The notes under the pieces are model-generated. The model searched no databases. It was not told where the DNA came from and saw only the letters and a list, made by a program, of their open reading frames with translations. DNA of 21,935 bases from Candidatus Saccharibacteria bacterium UBA1949 (GTDB lineage Bacteria; Patescibacteriota; Saccharimonadia; Saccharimonadales; Saccharimonadaceae), in NCBI GenBank assembly GCA_002336735.1, contig DDER01000027.1:1-21935 (forward strand), in the 5' to 3' direction. How positions within the stretch are numbered: position 1 is the first letter of the stretch; each line of letters starts with the position of its first letter. The translations under genes were made by a program, and so were the position numbers. Below are positions 6,772 to 14,445 of this stretch, piece after piece.

Positions 6772-8535
6772 ATGGCTCTCATGACCGATGATATGCTCGA
6801 AAAGCTGGTGGCTCTTCTGCGCGAGGAGGGGCTTGCCAGGGAGCAAGATATTGCAGCTGCGACAGAGCAGGCGGTAAAAGAGGGCAAGACCGTCATGGTC
6901 AAGCTTGTTGAAAACAAGGTCATCGATGAGGAATTGCTCGTCCATGCGATTGCCAACGTTTCGGGGTTGCCCTATGTCAACTTGACGCATAGCGTTGTGG
7001 ATCAAAATGTGCTGGCACTTCTTTCGCAGGATATTGCTGAACGATTTATGGCAGTGCCACTTGCTGAAGTGCAAAATCGGCTGGCCGTTGCCATGATTGA
7101 TGCCAATAATGTTCAGGCAGTCGACTATCTTGCAAGTTTTATCCAGCGGCCACTCAAGGTATTTATGGCATCAGAGGCCGGTGTCCGTCATGTGCTCGAA
7201 CAATACAAGACTGATCTCTCGAGTGTCGATGAAGCTGCGGAGGCTTCTCAGGAAGAGGCAGAAGCTGCCCGGGAACGTGACATCAAGACAATTATTCAAG
7301 ACTCGCCGATCAGTCGAGCGCTGAGTACAATTCTCGAATATGCCGTAAAATCTCGTGCCAGTGATATCCATGTTGAGCCTCTTGAAAAAGCACTGAAGAT
7401 TCGTTGTCGCATTGACGGCGTTTTGCGTGAAGTGATGCAGCTACCAAAGACGATAGAGCCAGCTCTGGTCAGCCGAATAAAAATATTATCCAACCTGAAA
7501 ATCGATGAACATCGTGTACCACAGGACGGACAGTTTACAGTACGTGTTGCCAATAAAGAAGTCGACCTCCGTATTGCGATCAGCCCAGTCGTATGGGGAG
7601 AGCAGGTGATTATTCGTTTGCTCGACAAATCGGGTAATACATTTGTGCTTGAAGAAATGGGGTATGCGGGTAGGGCGCTTCGTATGATCCGAAAAGGTAT
7701 CCGCAAGCCCAACGGTATGATCCTCACATCAGGACCGACGGGGAGTGGTAAGTCGACAAGTCTCTACGCACTTATTAAAGAAATCAAAGACGATACGGTG
7801 AACATTATTACGCTTGAGGACCCCGTCGAATACAAAATGGATGGCGTCAACCAGATTCAAGTCAACAATGATGTAGGCTTGACGTTTGCTACTGGTCTTC
7901 GATCGATTCTCCGTCAAGACCCAGATATTGTGATGGTCGGAGAGATTCGCGATGCGGAAACGGCCAATCTTGCGGTGCAAGCAGCGCTGACGGGGCATCT
8001 GGTGTTTAGTACGCTTCACACTAATTCTGCAGCTGGTGTCCTACCGCGGTTGCTCGATATGGGTATCGAGCCGTTCCTGATTGCGAGTACTGTCAATACG
8101 GTTATCGGACAGCGTCTCGTGCGTCGCGTTTCGCCAAAACGCGATACCTATAGCTCTTCAGAGCTTGAGACTCAGAGTATTCATGAGACAATTGGGCATC
8201 TACTGCCGGCAACGAAAGCAGATATTGCTCGGGTGTCAGAAGATTTAGGGTATCCTGACTTGCCACTTGCTACCCAAAACGCTTATACTTTAGTCAAGGG
8301 TAAAGACTCTCCGTCGACACCTCGTGGCTACTCGGGACGAGCCGGTGTATTTGAGGTCATGGATATCACAGAAGAGATTCAAAACCTAATCGTCAAAAGG
8401 GCCACTAGTAGTGAGATTCAACGTATGGGTATTGAACAGGGTATGGTGACAATGCGCGAGGATGGCTATCTCAAGGCGCTTGGGGGGCTAACGACTCTAG
8501 AGGAAGTAAACCGTGTCGCGGCAAATATGGCATAA
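6772..8535 (+). CDS. pilB: Type IV pilus extension ATPase PilB
   Basis: A hexameric AAA-like secretion ATPase that powers pilin insertion. It has 587 residues. The N-terminal ~150 residues form a MshEN/GspE-N type domain (VENKVIDEELLVHAIANVSGLPYV region). Then come the N2 domain, an Arg-containing linker (RASDIHVEPLE), Walker A GPTGSGKS at 321-328, an Asp box (TLEDPVEYKMDGVNQIQV), Walker B with RQDPDIVMVGEIRD (381-394, Glu391) and the His box (GHLVFSTLHTNSA). The start has TGAGGTG (6758-6764) at good spacing. Oddity: the region after QRLVRRVSP, where PilB/GspE normally carry a tetracysteine zinc site, has no cysteine here. Followed directly by pilT. Confidence 0.96.
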   Translation: MALMTDDMLEKLVALLREEGLAREQDIAAATEQAVKEGKTVMVKLVENKVIDEELLVHAIANVSGLPYVNLTHSVVDQNVLALLSQDIAERFMAVPLAEVQNRLAVAMIDANNVQAVDYLASFIQRPLKVFMASEAGVRHVLEQYKTDLSSVDEAAEASQEEAEAARERDIKTIIQDSPISRALSTILEYAVKSRASDIHVEPLEKALKIRCRIDGVLREVMQLPKTIEPALVSRIKILSNLKIDEHRVPQDGQFTVRVANKEVDLRIAISPVVWGEQVIIRLLDKSGNTFVLEEMGYAGRALRMIRKGIRKPNGMILTSGPTGSGKSTSLYALIKEIKDDTVNIITLEDPVEYKMDGVNQIQVNNDVGLTFATGLRSILRQDPDIVMVGEIRDAETANLAVQAALTGHLVFSTLHTNSAAGVLPRLLDMGIEPFLIASTVNTVIGQRLVRRVSPKRDTYSSSELETQSIHETIGHLLPATKADIARVSEDLGYPDLPLATQNAYTLVKGKDSPSTPRGYSGRAGVFEVMDITEEIQNLIVKRATSSEIQRMGIEQGMVTMREDGYLKALGGLTTLEEVNRVAANMA

Positions 8536-8546
8536 AAAGGGGGATT

Positions 8547-9617
8547 ATGAGCGAACAGTCATTGCGGATTGAAACATTACTTGAGGAGGTGGTTAAGAAA
8601 AAGGCCTCTGACTTGCACTTGCAGGTTGGTTTACCACCAATGTTGCGTATCGATGGTTCGCTTGTCTCTTCGCCCGGGGCGCCCGAGCTCGATGAGGCGA
8701 TGGTTGAGGGGCTGGTATTTGCAATTCTTGATAAGGAACAGCAGCAGATACTCATCAAGGATAAAGAATTTGATTTTAGCTTCGCATTTGGTACGCTAGG
8801 GCGATTTCGTGTTAATGCGTTTCATGAGCGTGGTAATCTCGCAGCAGCATTGCGTCTCATTCCCAATGAGATCAAGTCAGTAACTGAGCTGGGGATGCCG
8901 GCAGTTGTCATGAGTTTTGCTGAGTATCCGCGGGGATTGGTCCTCGTAACAGGTCCGACAGGTTCGGGTAAATCGACGACACTTGCGGCGCTCGTCGACA
9001 AGATCAATAGCGAAAAGTCGCATCACATTATTACCATTGAAGATCCAATCGAGTTTACTCATAAGTCGAAGAAGTCGGTCATCGTACAACGAGAGGTTCA
9101 TTATGACACATATTCTTTCTCGGCAGCGCTTCGCTCAAGTTTGCGTCAAGATCCTGATGTTGTGCTGATCGGTGAGATGCGTGATCTTGAGACGATCTCT
9201 GCGGCAATTACCATTGCCGAGACGGGACACTTGGTGCTGGCAACGCTACACACGAACTCGGCGGCACAGTCGATAGATCGTATGATCGATGTCTTTCCGC
9301 CGCATCAACAGCCACAGATTCGGGCGCAACTTTCAAATATTTTGATGGCGATTTGCTCGCAACGGCTAGTACCGTCCATCGGCGGCGGTCGAGTGGTGGC
9401 GGCTGAAGTATTGGTTGCGAATCCAGCTGTCCGTAACATCATCCGTGAAGGCAAAAGCCATCAGCTTGATGCCGTCATTCAGACCGGAGCAGACCAGGGT
9501 ATGCAGACTATGGATCGTACGCTCGTCGGACTTGTACAGGCCGGTAGCATTACGTATGATGAGGCGCGTAACTATGCAGTAGACTTGACCGAATTTGAGA
9601 GACTGATGCGAGGCTAA
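8547..9617 (+). CDS. pilT: Pilus retraction ATPase PilT
   Basis: A 356-residue hexameric motor that disassembles the fibre, giving twitching, pulling on attached surfaces, or DNA uptake. Family hallmarks: the N-terminal DLHLQVGLPPMLRIDG segment, Walker A GPTGSGKS at 136-143, the Asp box ITIEDPIEF, Walker B RQDPDVVLIGEMRD from residue 200 (Glu210), the His box LVLATLHTNSAAQSIDRMID, and the FPPHQQPQIRAQLS motif typical of PilT rather than PilB. The start has AAGGGGG just upstream. Eleven bases separate it from pilB. A complete PilT implies that the pilus is retractile and is not only a secretion pseudopilus. Confidence 0.96.
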   Translation: MSEQSLRIETLLEEVVKKKASDLHLQVGLPPMLRIDGSLVSSPGAPELDEAMVEGLVFAILDKEQQQILIKDKEFDFSFAFGTLGRFRVNAFHERGNLAAALRLIPNEIKSVTELGMPAVVMSFAEYPRGLVLVTGPTGSGKSTTLAALVDKINSEKSHHIITIEDPIEFTHKSKKSVIVQREVHYDTYSFSAALRSSLRQDPDVVLIGEMRDLETISAAITIAETGHLVLATLHTNSAAQSIDRMIDVFPPHQQPQIRAQLSNILMAICSQRLVPSIGGGRVVAAEVLVANPAVRNIIREGKSHQLDAVIQTGADQGMQTMDRTLVGLVQAGSITYDEARNYAVDLTEFERLMRG

Positions 9618-9618
9618 G

Positions 9619-10830
9619 ATGAAAAAATTTCAATATCAAGCGAGAGACACTTCGACCGATAAGATAGTAAAATCATCGGTTCAAGCTGAAACTGAGGGTG
9701 CTGCCGCTAAGGCACTGCTTGCTCAAGGGTTTGTGCCGCTCGATATCAAGGAGGATGACAGCGACGACAGTGTTTTTAGCAAAGTGTTTGGGCGCATCAC
9801 GACGAAAGATAAGATTGTTTTCACGCGTCAGCTTTCAACGCTGATTGGTGCTGGACTACCATTGACACAGAGTCTCCATACGACGCTTGAGCAAACCCAG
9901 AACAAGCGCCTTCAGGGTGTTATCGGGGACATTATTGGATCAGTCGAGGGGGGAAAAACACTATCAGAATCTTTTGCTAGACACCCAGCGGTGTTTGACA
10001 AGGTTTATCTAGCTCTGATTACTGCCGGAGAGGCATCAGGTACTCTCGACGAATCCCTAAAACGCATCGCTGCCCAGCAGGAAAAAGATGCTGCGACTAT
10101 GAGTAAGATTCGTGGCGCTCTGACGTACCCTCTAATTGTCTTGCTGGTGATTGTGGGCGTGATGGCATTTATGTTGTTCACAGTGGTGCCACAGGTTGAA
10201 AAGCTTTACCATGACCTCAAGCGCTCGCTGCCTATTTTGACGCAAGTTATGGTGTTTATTGCTAACTTTCTGATCCACTATTGGTGGCTGGTGGCAATTC
10301 TCATGGTGGTGTTGGCCTACTTTACTATTCAGTTTCTGCGGACTGATGGTGGTATCAAAATTATGGATACAGTCAAGCTAAACGTGCCCTTGTTCGGCCC
10401 TATGTTCCGCAAGCTCTATATGGCTAGGTTTGCTCGTACCGGTGAAACACTCTTGTCTACTGGCGTGGCGATGCTTGATATGCTGCATATTACCAGTAGT
10501 GCCGTCAATAATATACTTGTTGGCAGGAGTATTGAGAATGCTGCGGAGAAAGTAAAGGGCGGCAAGGCATTATCAGAAGCGTTGCAGCCAGAGGATTACA
10601 TCATGTCACTGGTGCCACAGATGATCAAGATTGGTGAACAATCAGGTCGGATTGATGAGATGATGGGGAAGACCGCTCAGGTGTACGAAGATGAGCTTGA
10701 CGAACAGATTAGGGCTATTTCTACGGCTATTGAACCTCTTCTGATGGTTGTGCTGGCGATTGTTGCAGGCGGTATGGTAGCAGCAATCTTGTTTCCTATC
10801 TACAGCCTGGTCAACGATCTTCGTGTCTAG
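9619..10830 (+). CDS. pilC: Type IV pilus platform protein PilC (GspF family)
   Basis: A 403-residue polytopic inner-membrane platform on which PilB and PilT act. It begins with the typical FQYQARD..G segment (residues 4-10), has two GspF repeats (about 65-190 and 265-390), and three main membrane stretches: about 170-191, about 215-237, and about 372-397 at the C-terminus (PLLMVVLAIVAGGMVAAILF), as usual for the family. The repeats carry the family pattern FTRQLSTLIGAGLPLTQSL and FARTGETLLSTGVAMLDML. It starts two bases after the pilT stop. Its final codons contain the -35 box of the pilin promoter, so the operon ends and the pilin unit starts at the same point. Confidence 0.95.
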   Translation: MKKFQYQARDTSTDKIVKSSVQAETEGAAAKALLAQGFVPLDIKEDDSDDSVFSKVFGRITTKDKIVFTRQLSTLIGAGLPLTQSLHTTLEQTQNKRLQGVIGDIIGSVEGGKTLSESFARHPAVFDKVYLALITAGEASGTLDESLKRIAAQQEKDAATMSKIRGALTYPLIVLLVIVGVMAFMLFTVVPQVEKLYHDLKRSLPILTQVMVFIANFLIHYWWLVAILMVVLAYFTIQFLRTDGGIKIMDTVKLNVPLFGPMFRKLYMARFARTGETLLSTGVAMLDMLHITSSAVNNILVGRSIENAAEKVKGGKALSEALQPEDYIMSLVPQMIKIGEQSGRIDEMMGKTAQVYEDELDEQIRAISTAIEPLLMVVLAIVAGGMVAAILFPIYSLVNDLRV

Positions 10831-10856
10831 ACAAACTAACTATGCCGTAGTATGAT
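10828..10856 (+). promoter_or_regulatory. Promoter of the major-pilin-like gene
   Basis: TAGACA (10828-10833, five of six) and TATGAT (10851-10856, five of six) are spaced by 17 bases; the -35 overlaps the pilC stop codon. Transcription would start near 10863, giving a leader of about 50 bases that ends in AAAGGGTGG before ATG 10914. This lets the pilin be expressed apart from, and above, the platform operon. Confidence 0.65.
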
Positions 10857-10913
10857 AAAGCATAAGCGGCAACGCACTAAAAACTCATATTCCTAGAAAG
10901 GGTGGGAAATTCC

Positions 10914-11405
10914 ATGAGCATACAGCCAAAAGTAACAGCGCGCGGGTTTACAATTATTGAAGTTGTGCTTGTGCTCGCGATAGCTGGATTGATATTTTTG
11001 ATGGTCTTTATTGCACTGCCATCATTGCAGCGCAGCCAGCGTGACACTCAGCGACGAGCTGACGTCAATAGGTTTATTAGTCAACTGCAACAATATTCAG
11101 TTAATAATCGTGGTCGAATTCCGACCGACGATGAAGCTGTCAAATCTTTTGCTCAAGATTACCTCAAATGGAATGCTACTGATGTTAACGCCAGCGAATT
11201 CAATGATCCTAAAACAGGCGAGCCATACACGATTATAGTTGAGCAGCATACTGACGCTCTAGCCGAGGACAAATATGGTATTGTGTATTATGCTAATAAG
11301 TCAGCCTGCGATGGCGAAAAAATGAAGGGCAGCGCTAATGCACGTGAGGCTGCCGTCTTGATGCGTCTTGAGGGATCGGGTTCATTCTGTCAATCAAATA
11401 AATAA
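10914..11405 (+). CDS. Type IV prepilin, probable major pilin (PilA/PilE-like)
   Basis: A 163-residue class III prepilin. The leader ends ARG|FTIIEV, with cleavage after Gly11, Phe12 as +1 and the conserved Glu at +5 (Glu16), then a 20-residue hydrophobic helix (VVLVLAIAGLIFLMVFIALP). A globular domain follows and two cysteines (about Cys132 and Cys159) bracket the C-terminal region like the D-loop of type IVa pilins. I chose ATG 10914 because AAAGGGTGG lies about eight bases upstream; GTG 10902 in the same frame would add four residues but has its ribosome site too close. Its own promoter and terminator, and its small size relative to the later prepilins, point to the main fibre subunit. That rank is inference. 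Confidence 0.88.
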   Translation: MSIQPKVTARGFTIIEVVLVLAIAGLIFLMVFIALPSLQRSQRDTQRRADVNRFISQLQQYSVNNRGRIPTDDEAVKSFAQDYLKWNATDVNASEFNDPKTGEPYTIIVEQHTDALAEDKYGIVYYANKSACDGEKMKGSANAREAAVLMRLEGSGSFCQSNK

Positions 11406-11426
11406 TTCAATACCCAAATAATGACT

Positions 11427-11464
11427 GAAACTCCTGGTCAACTGACTGGGAGTTTCTATTTTTG
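11427..11464 (+). terminator. Intrinsic terminator after the pilin gene
   Basis: GAAACTCC (11427-11434) pairs perfectly with GGAGTTTC (11449-11456). The inner bases also pair (two G-U wobbles, then GTC/GAC and an A-T), giving a near-continuous long stem with a four-base loop, followed by TATTTTTGG. It is a strong Rho-independent terminator isolating the pilin transcript. Confidence 0.88.
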
Positions 11465-11475
11465 GTTTTGGTTGC

Positions 11476-11481
11476 TATGAT
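11476..11481 (+). promoter_or_regulatory. -10 box (TATGAT) for the prepilin peptidase gene
   Basis: TATGAT ends seven bases before ATG 11489, directly after the pilin terminator where a new promoter is needed. No clear -35 and no Shine-Dalgarno sequence are seen. If used, transcription would start at or next to the ATG, giving a leaderless mRNA. Confidence 0.42.
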
Positions 11482-11488
11482 AGTACTT

Positions 11489-12376
11489 ATGGATATGATA
11501 AGTCTTACAGTACTGCTTGGGTTATTAGGTGCGGCTATTGGTAGCTTTTTAGGCGCAACGGTCTGGAGGTTACGGGCGCGGCAGCTCAGCGCGGATCGTC
11601 TGGCCGGGCAAACGTATAGCAAGCAGGAATACCGACAGCTACAGTCGATATCACGGGGGATGTTTGGTATTAGTGATCGTTCGCACTGTTTGCACTGTGG
11701 TCGCATCCTGGCGTGGTATGACTTGCTGCCAATTATGAGCTGGGCATCTACGAGGGGCAAGTGTCGGTATTGCCATAAGTCGATTGGCTGGCTTGAGCCT
11801 ATTATTGAAATCGGTACCGCGCTCTTTTTCATGATGTCATTGTGGCTGTGGCCATTTGGCTATGGTAGCGGTGGCCTGATTGCGCTATTTGCGGTATGGT
11901 TAGTGATCGGTATAGGCTTGATTGTGTTGTTTGCCTATGACGCCAAGTGGTTACTACTACCAGATACGATTATGATACCAGTTATCATATTGTCAGCGCT
12001 GTTTGCGGGGGGTGTTGTTATTACGCAAGGTGGAGTTTTTGACCTGGGGTGGCTAGGATCATTGCTAGGATCGGTGGCTATCTTGAGCGGTATTTATTGG
12101 TTGCTGTGGGTAATCTCGCGAGGTGCATGGATAGGGTTTGGCGACGTCAAACTGGGTCTTGCACTGGGGCTTATTCTCGGAGAGTGGCAACTCGCATTTA
12201 TCGCTCTATTTGTTGCTAATCTTGTAGGCTGTATCATCATACTTCCTGGACTATTGACTGGTCGCCTATCACGAAGAACACGTGTACCATTCGGGCCTCT
12301 TTTGATGATCGGCATGCTGACGGCATTGTGGTGGGGGAATGATATCCTTGCCTATTTCATCGGTATTTCGACGTAG
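11489..12376 (+). CDS. pilD: Prepilin peptidase / N-methyltransferase PilD
   Basis: A polytopic membrane aspartyl protease that cuts prepilin leaders after Gly and methylates the new N-terminus. From ATG 11489 it has 295 residues. Motifs: N-terminal GSFLGATVWR (about 18-27), two CxxC pairs (CLHC 67-70 and CRYC 92-95) forming the zinc site of the methylase domain, the first catalytic Asp in FAYDAKWLLLPD (Asp151), and the second in GFGDVKL (Asp219). About eight hydrophobic segments are visible. The start is uncertain: ATG 11477, 11489 and 11495 are all in frame with no ribosome site; 11489 fits the -10 box and the usual N-terminal length. Its substrates are the five prepilins of this window. 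Confidence 0.95.
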   Translation: MDMISLTVLLGLLGAAIGSFLGATVWRLRARQLSADRLAGQTYSKQEYRQLQSISRGMFGISDRSHCLHCGRILAWYDLLPIMSWASTRGKCRYCHKSIGWLEPIIEIGTALFFMMSLWLWPFGYGSGGLIALFAVWLVIGIGLIVLFAYDAKWLLLPDTIMIPVIILSALFAGGVVITQGGVFDLGWLGSLLGSVAILSGIYWLLWVISRGAWIGFGDVKLGLALGLILGEWQLAFIALFVANLVGCIIILPGLLTGRLSRRTRVPFGPLLMIGMLTALWWGNDILAYFIGIST

Positions 12377-12391
12377 AACTGATCGTGTTTA

Positions 12392-12400
12392 TGGTATAAT
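12392..12400 (+). promoter_or_regulatory. Extended -10 promoter for the minor pilin operon
   Basis: TGG followed by a perfect TATAAT (12395-12400) forms an extended -10 element (TGnTATAAT), which can work without a -35; none is seen. Predicted start of transcription is about 12407, two bases before ATG 12409, with no Shine-Dalgarno sequence. It would drive the four minor-pilin genes as a leaderless mRNA. Confidence 0.62.
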
Positions 12401-12408
12401 CATCATCA

Positions 12409-13173
12409 ATGGGTAGCACAGCAAAAACGCAAGGGTTTACGCTTATAGAGGTGATCTTATTTTTGACGATCAGTGTTTTGCTGGCAGTTCTTATCATTGC
12501 TGGCCTCAGTGGAGGTATGCGGGCCGAGCGCTACAAGGACTCCGTCAACTCTTTGAAAACATTTATCCAAGATCAGTACTCGATTGCTGCAAATGTTGTC
12601 AACACCCGCTCTGTAGTCGGATGTCCAGTGCTGAATCCGTCAGATATGAGTACACGCGGCACGAGTTCCTGTGTTGTTTTAGGCCGGTACATCACCAGTG
12701 CTGATGATACCGGCACTAAACTGGTCGCAGCTAATATCATTGCCCGCAGTAGTTTGCCAGACAATCAACTGACTTCGGCTGCCCTCAATACATTTACATT
12801 TGCCTCTTATTATAATGTGCCAGCATCGAGCATATCCGTTTTAGATATTGATAACTTTGAGATGAATTGGGGATCTGGCATGGTCGGCAGCCAGAAAACA
12901 CCGATGTTATTCACTATGGCTATTATTAGACTGCCACAGAGCGGTGCTCTGACAAGCTATGTAAAAGAAGGGCGATTGGACATTCCGACACTTATTGGCG
13001 ATGGTTCTCCGACCAATACACCCATTACTATCTGTGTGACACCGGCAGCCGGTACTATTTCGCCAGTCGTAGGTTCAGCTTCGTTGGCTGTGCGTATTAA
13101 TCCATATGCGAGTTCGCAAGCAGCAGTCGAAATACCGCTTGAGGGTCAGACGAAAGGTATATTATGCAGCTAA
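12409..13173 (+). CDS. Minor prepilin, GspH/FimU-type position
   Basis: A 254-residue class III prepilin with the leader ending TQG|FTLIEV (cleavage after Gly9, Glu14 at +5), followed by a hydrophobic helix to about residue 31 and a large beta-rich domain with several cysteines (about three in the globular part). It is the first of four overlapping prepilin-like genes whose order matches GspH-I-J-K and FimU-PilV-PilW-PilX. Those proteins form the tip complex that primes fibre assembly. It overlaps the next gene by ten bases. The assignment to the H/FimU slot is from position and size, not from specific residues. Confidence 0.85.
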   Translation: MGSTAKTQGFTLIEVILFLTISVLLAVLIIAGLSGGMRAERYKDSVNSLKTFIQDQYSIAANVVNTRSVVGCPVLNPSDMSTRGTSSCVVLGRYITSADDTGTKLVAANIIARSSLPDNQLTSAALNTFTFASYYNVPASSISVLDIDNFEMNWGSGMVGSQKTPMLFTMAIIRLPQSGALTSYVKEGRLDIPTLIGDGSPTNTPITICVTPAAGTISPVVGSASLAVRINPYASSQAAVEIPLEGQTKGILCS

Positions 13174-13775
13174 AAAGCACTCAGCGCGGCGATACAATTA
13201 TCGAGGTGTTTATTGCGTTTGCGCTGTTTGGGGCAATCACAGTCATTATTATGAGTATCATGAATCGAGCTATTGTTTCAGCTCAGCGGGCGCTTGAGAT
13301 AAATCTTGTCAGGCAACAGATTGATAGCCAGGTGGCAGCCATCCAGTACATACACAAATCTTACGTGAGTGTATTTGAGCGTAACAAGTATAGGACTCTG
13401 TCAGGTGCCGCTGCGGAGTGGCCAAAGTTCAAGGCTATCGCTGTACCAAAAGCTCTAGACTTCGGTGCTAATGACGCAAACTGCCCAGCAAGTGTGCCGT
13501 CGGCATTTGTGGTGACAAGCGCTGGCAAACTACAAACTGCTCATCTGAAGACAGCTGCTTCAGACGTGCCATACTCCAAACTATTGTATTCCACAGACGG
13601 TTCTACCTATATGGGAAGTCAAGGCATCTGGGTGCAAAGTGTTACCAGCGATGATGAGCAGCCAGGTGTCGGTTATGTAGATTTTCACATACGAGCTTGT
13701 TGGATTGGTCCGAGCTCAGAAAGGCCGATAAACATAGGGACAATTGTGAGGTTACATGAACCACGCGACTATTAG
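13164..13775 (+). CDS. Minor prepilin, GspI/PilV-type position
   Basis: A 203-residue prepilin. The leader ends QRG|DTIIEV, with Asp instead of Phe at +1 and Glu14 at +5, followed by the membrane helix FIAFALFGAITVIIM. The globular part contains two or three cysteines. The RGDTIIEV start is a variant I associate with PilV-like minor pilins in this lineage (recalled, not checked). ATG 13164 sits inside the end of the previous gene with AAAGG upstream, giving translational coupling; the 3' end overlaps the next gene by 20 bases. Probably binds the GspH- and GspJ-type subunits in the tip complex. Confidence 0.83.
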   Translation: MQLKSTQRGDTIIEVFIAFALFGAITVIIMSIMNRAIVSAQRALEINLVRQQIDSQVAAIQYIHKSYVSVFERNKYRTLSGAAAEWPKFKAIAVPKALDFGANDANCPASVPSAFVVTSAGKLQTAHLKTAASDVPYSKLLYSTDGSTYMGSQGIWVQSVTSDDEQPGVGYVDFHIRACWIGPSSERPINIGTIVRLHEPRDY

Positions 13776-14445
13776 CCATCGAGAGGGCTTTACATTGATC
13801 GAGTTGATGCTATCCATGGCATTTGTATCAATTTTGCTGATTATGATTGCTGTGACAGTTGTCAATGTCAGCCGTACGTATACGCGGGGTGTGACGCTGC
13901 GAGAGGTAAATCAGGTTGGTCGTAGCGTGAGCGAGGACTTGCAGCGAACGTTTAACTCCTCTCAGGCTTTTGATATGACCGGAGTCAATGCAGAATACTA
14001 TATGGTAGGCACAAACGATGCCGGACGTTTGTGTTTGGGACGGTATACCTATGTCTGGAATACGGAGATTATCTATGCATCTCCAACGCCTCGAAATATT
14101 TTTGACGACGGTACTAAACCAAAATTTGCACGCGTAGTAGACCAGAATCGAGAACTATGTCGGTATGGTGGTACGGGTCCAATTATGCGCCAGCAGGCGA
14201 CAGAACTGATCACGAGCGGTGACAGAGATCTTGTATTGCATAAATTTACTGTTCAGCAAACCCAAGGAGGTTCAGCGAGCGCTCAGGGTCTCTATTACGT
14301 CACTTTCAAGATCGGCACTAATGATTCTGAAAATCTCGACAAGACTAATTTAGTGTGCAAACCACCGGTTACTGCCAACAAGCTTGAAGACTATTGTGCC
14401 ATTAATAATTTTGAGCTTGTGCTTCGAGCAGGAAATAGCTTATGA
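13756..14445 (+). CDS. Minor prepilin, GspJ/PilW-type position
   Basis: A 229-residue prepilin with leader REG|FTLIEL (cleavage after Gly11, Glu16 at +5), a hydrophobic helix (about 17-38), then the segment VNQVGRSVSEDLQRTFNSSQ, which resembles the helical neck that follows the membrane helix in PilW/GspJ proteins. Four cysteines lie in the globular domain. It overlaps genes on both sides (20 bases upstream, four bases ATGA downstream), consistent with fixed stoichiometry of a tip complex. The slot assignment is by order and size. Confidence 0.83.
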   Translation: MNHATISHREGFTLIELMLSMAFVSILLIMIAVTVVNVSRTYTRGVTLREVNQVGRSVSEDLQRTFNSSQAFDMTGVNAEYYMVGTNDAGRLCLGRYTYVWNTEIIYASPTPRNIFDDGTKPKFARVVDQNRELCRYGGTGPIMRQQATELITSGDRDLVLHKFTVQQTQGGSASAQGLYYVTFKIGTNDSENLDKTNLVCKPPVTANKLEDYCAINNFELVLRAGNSL

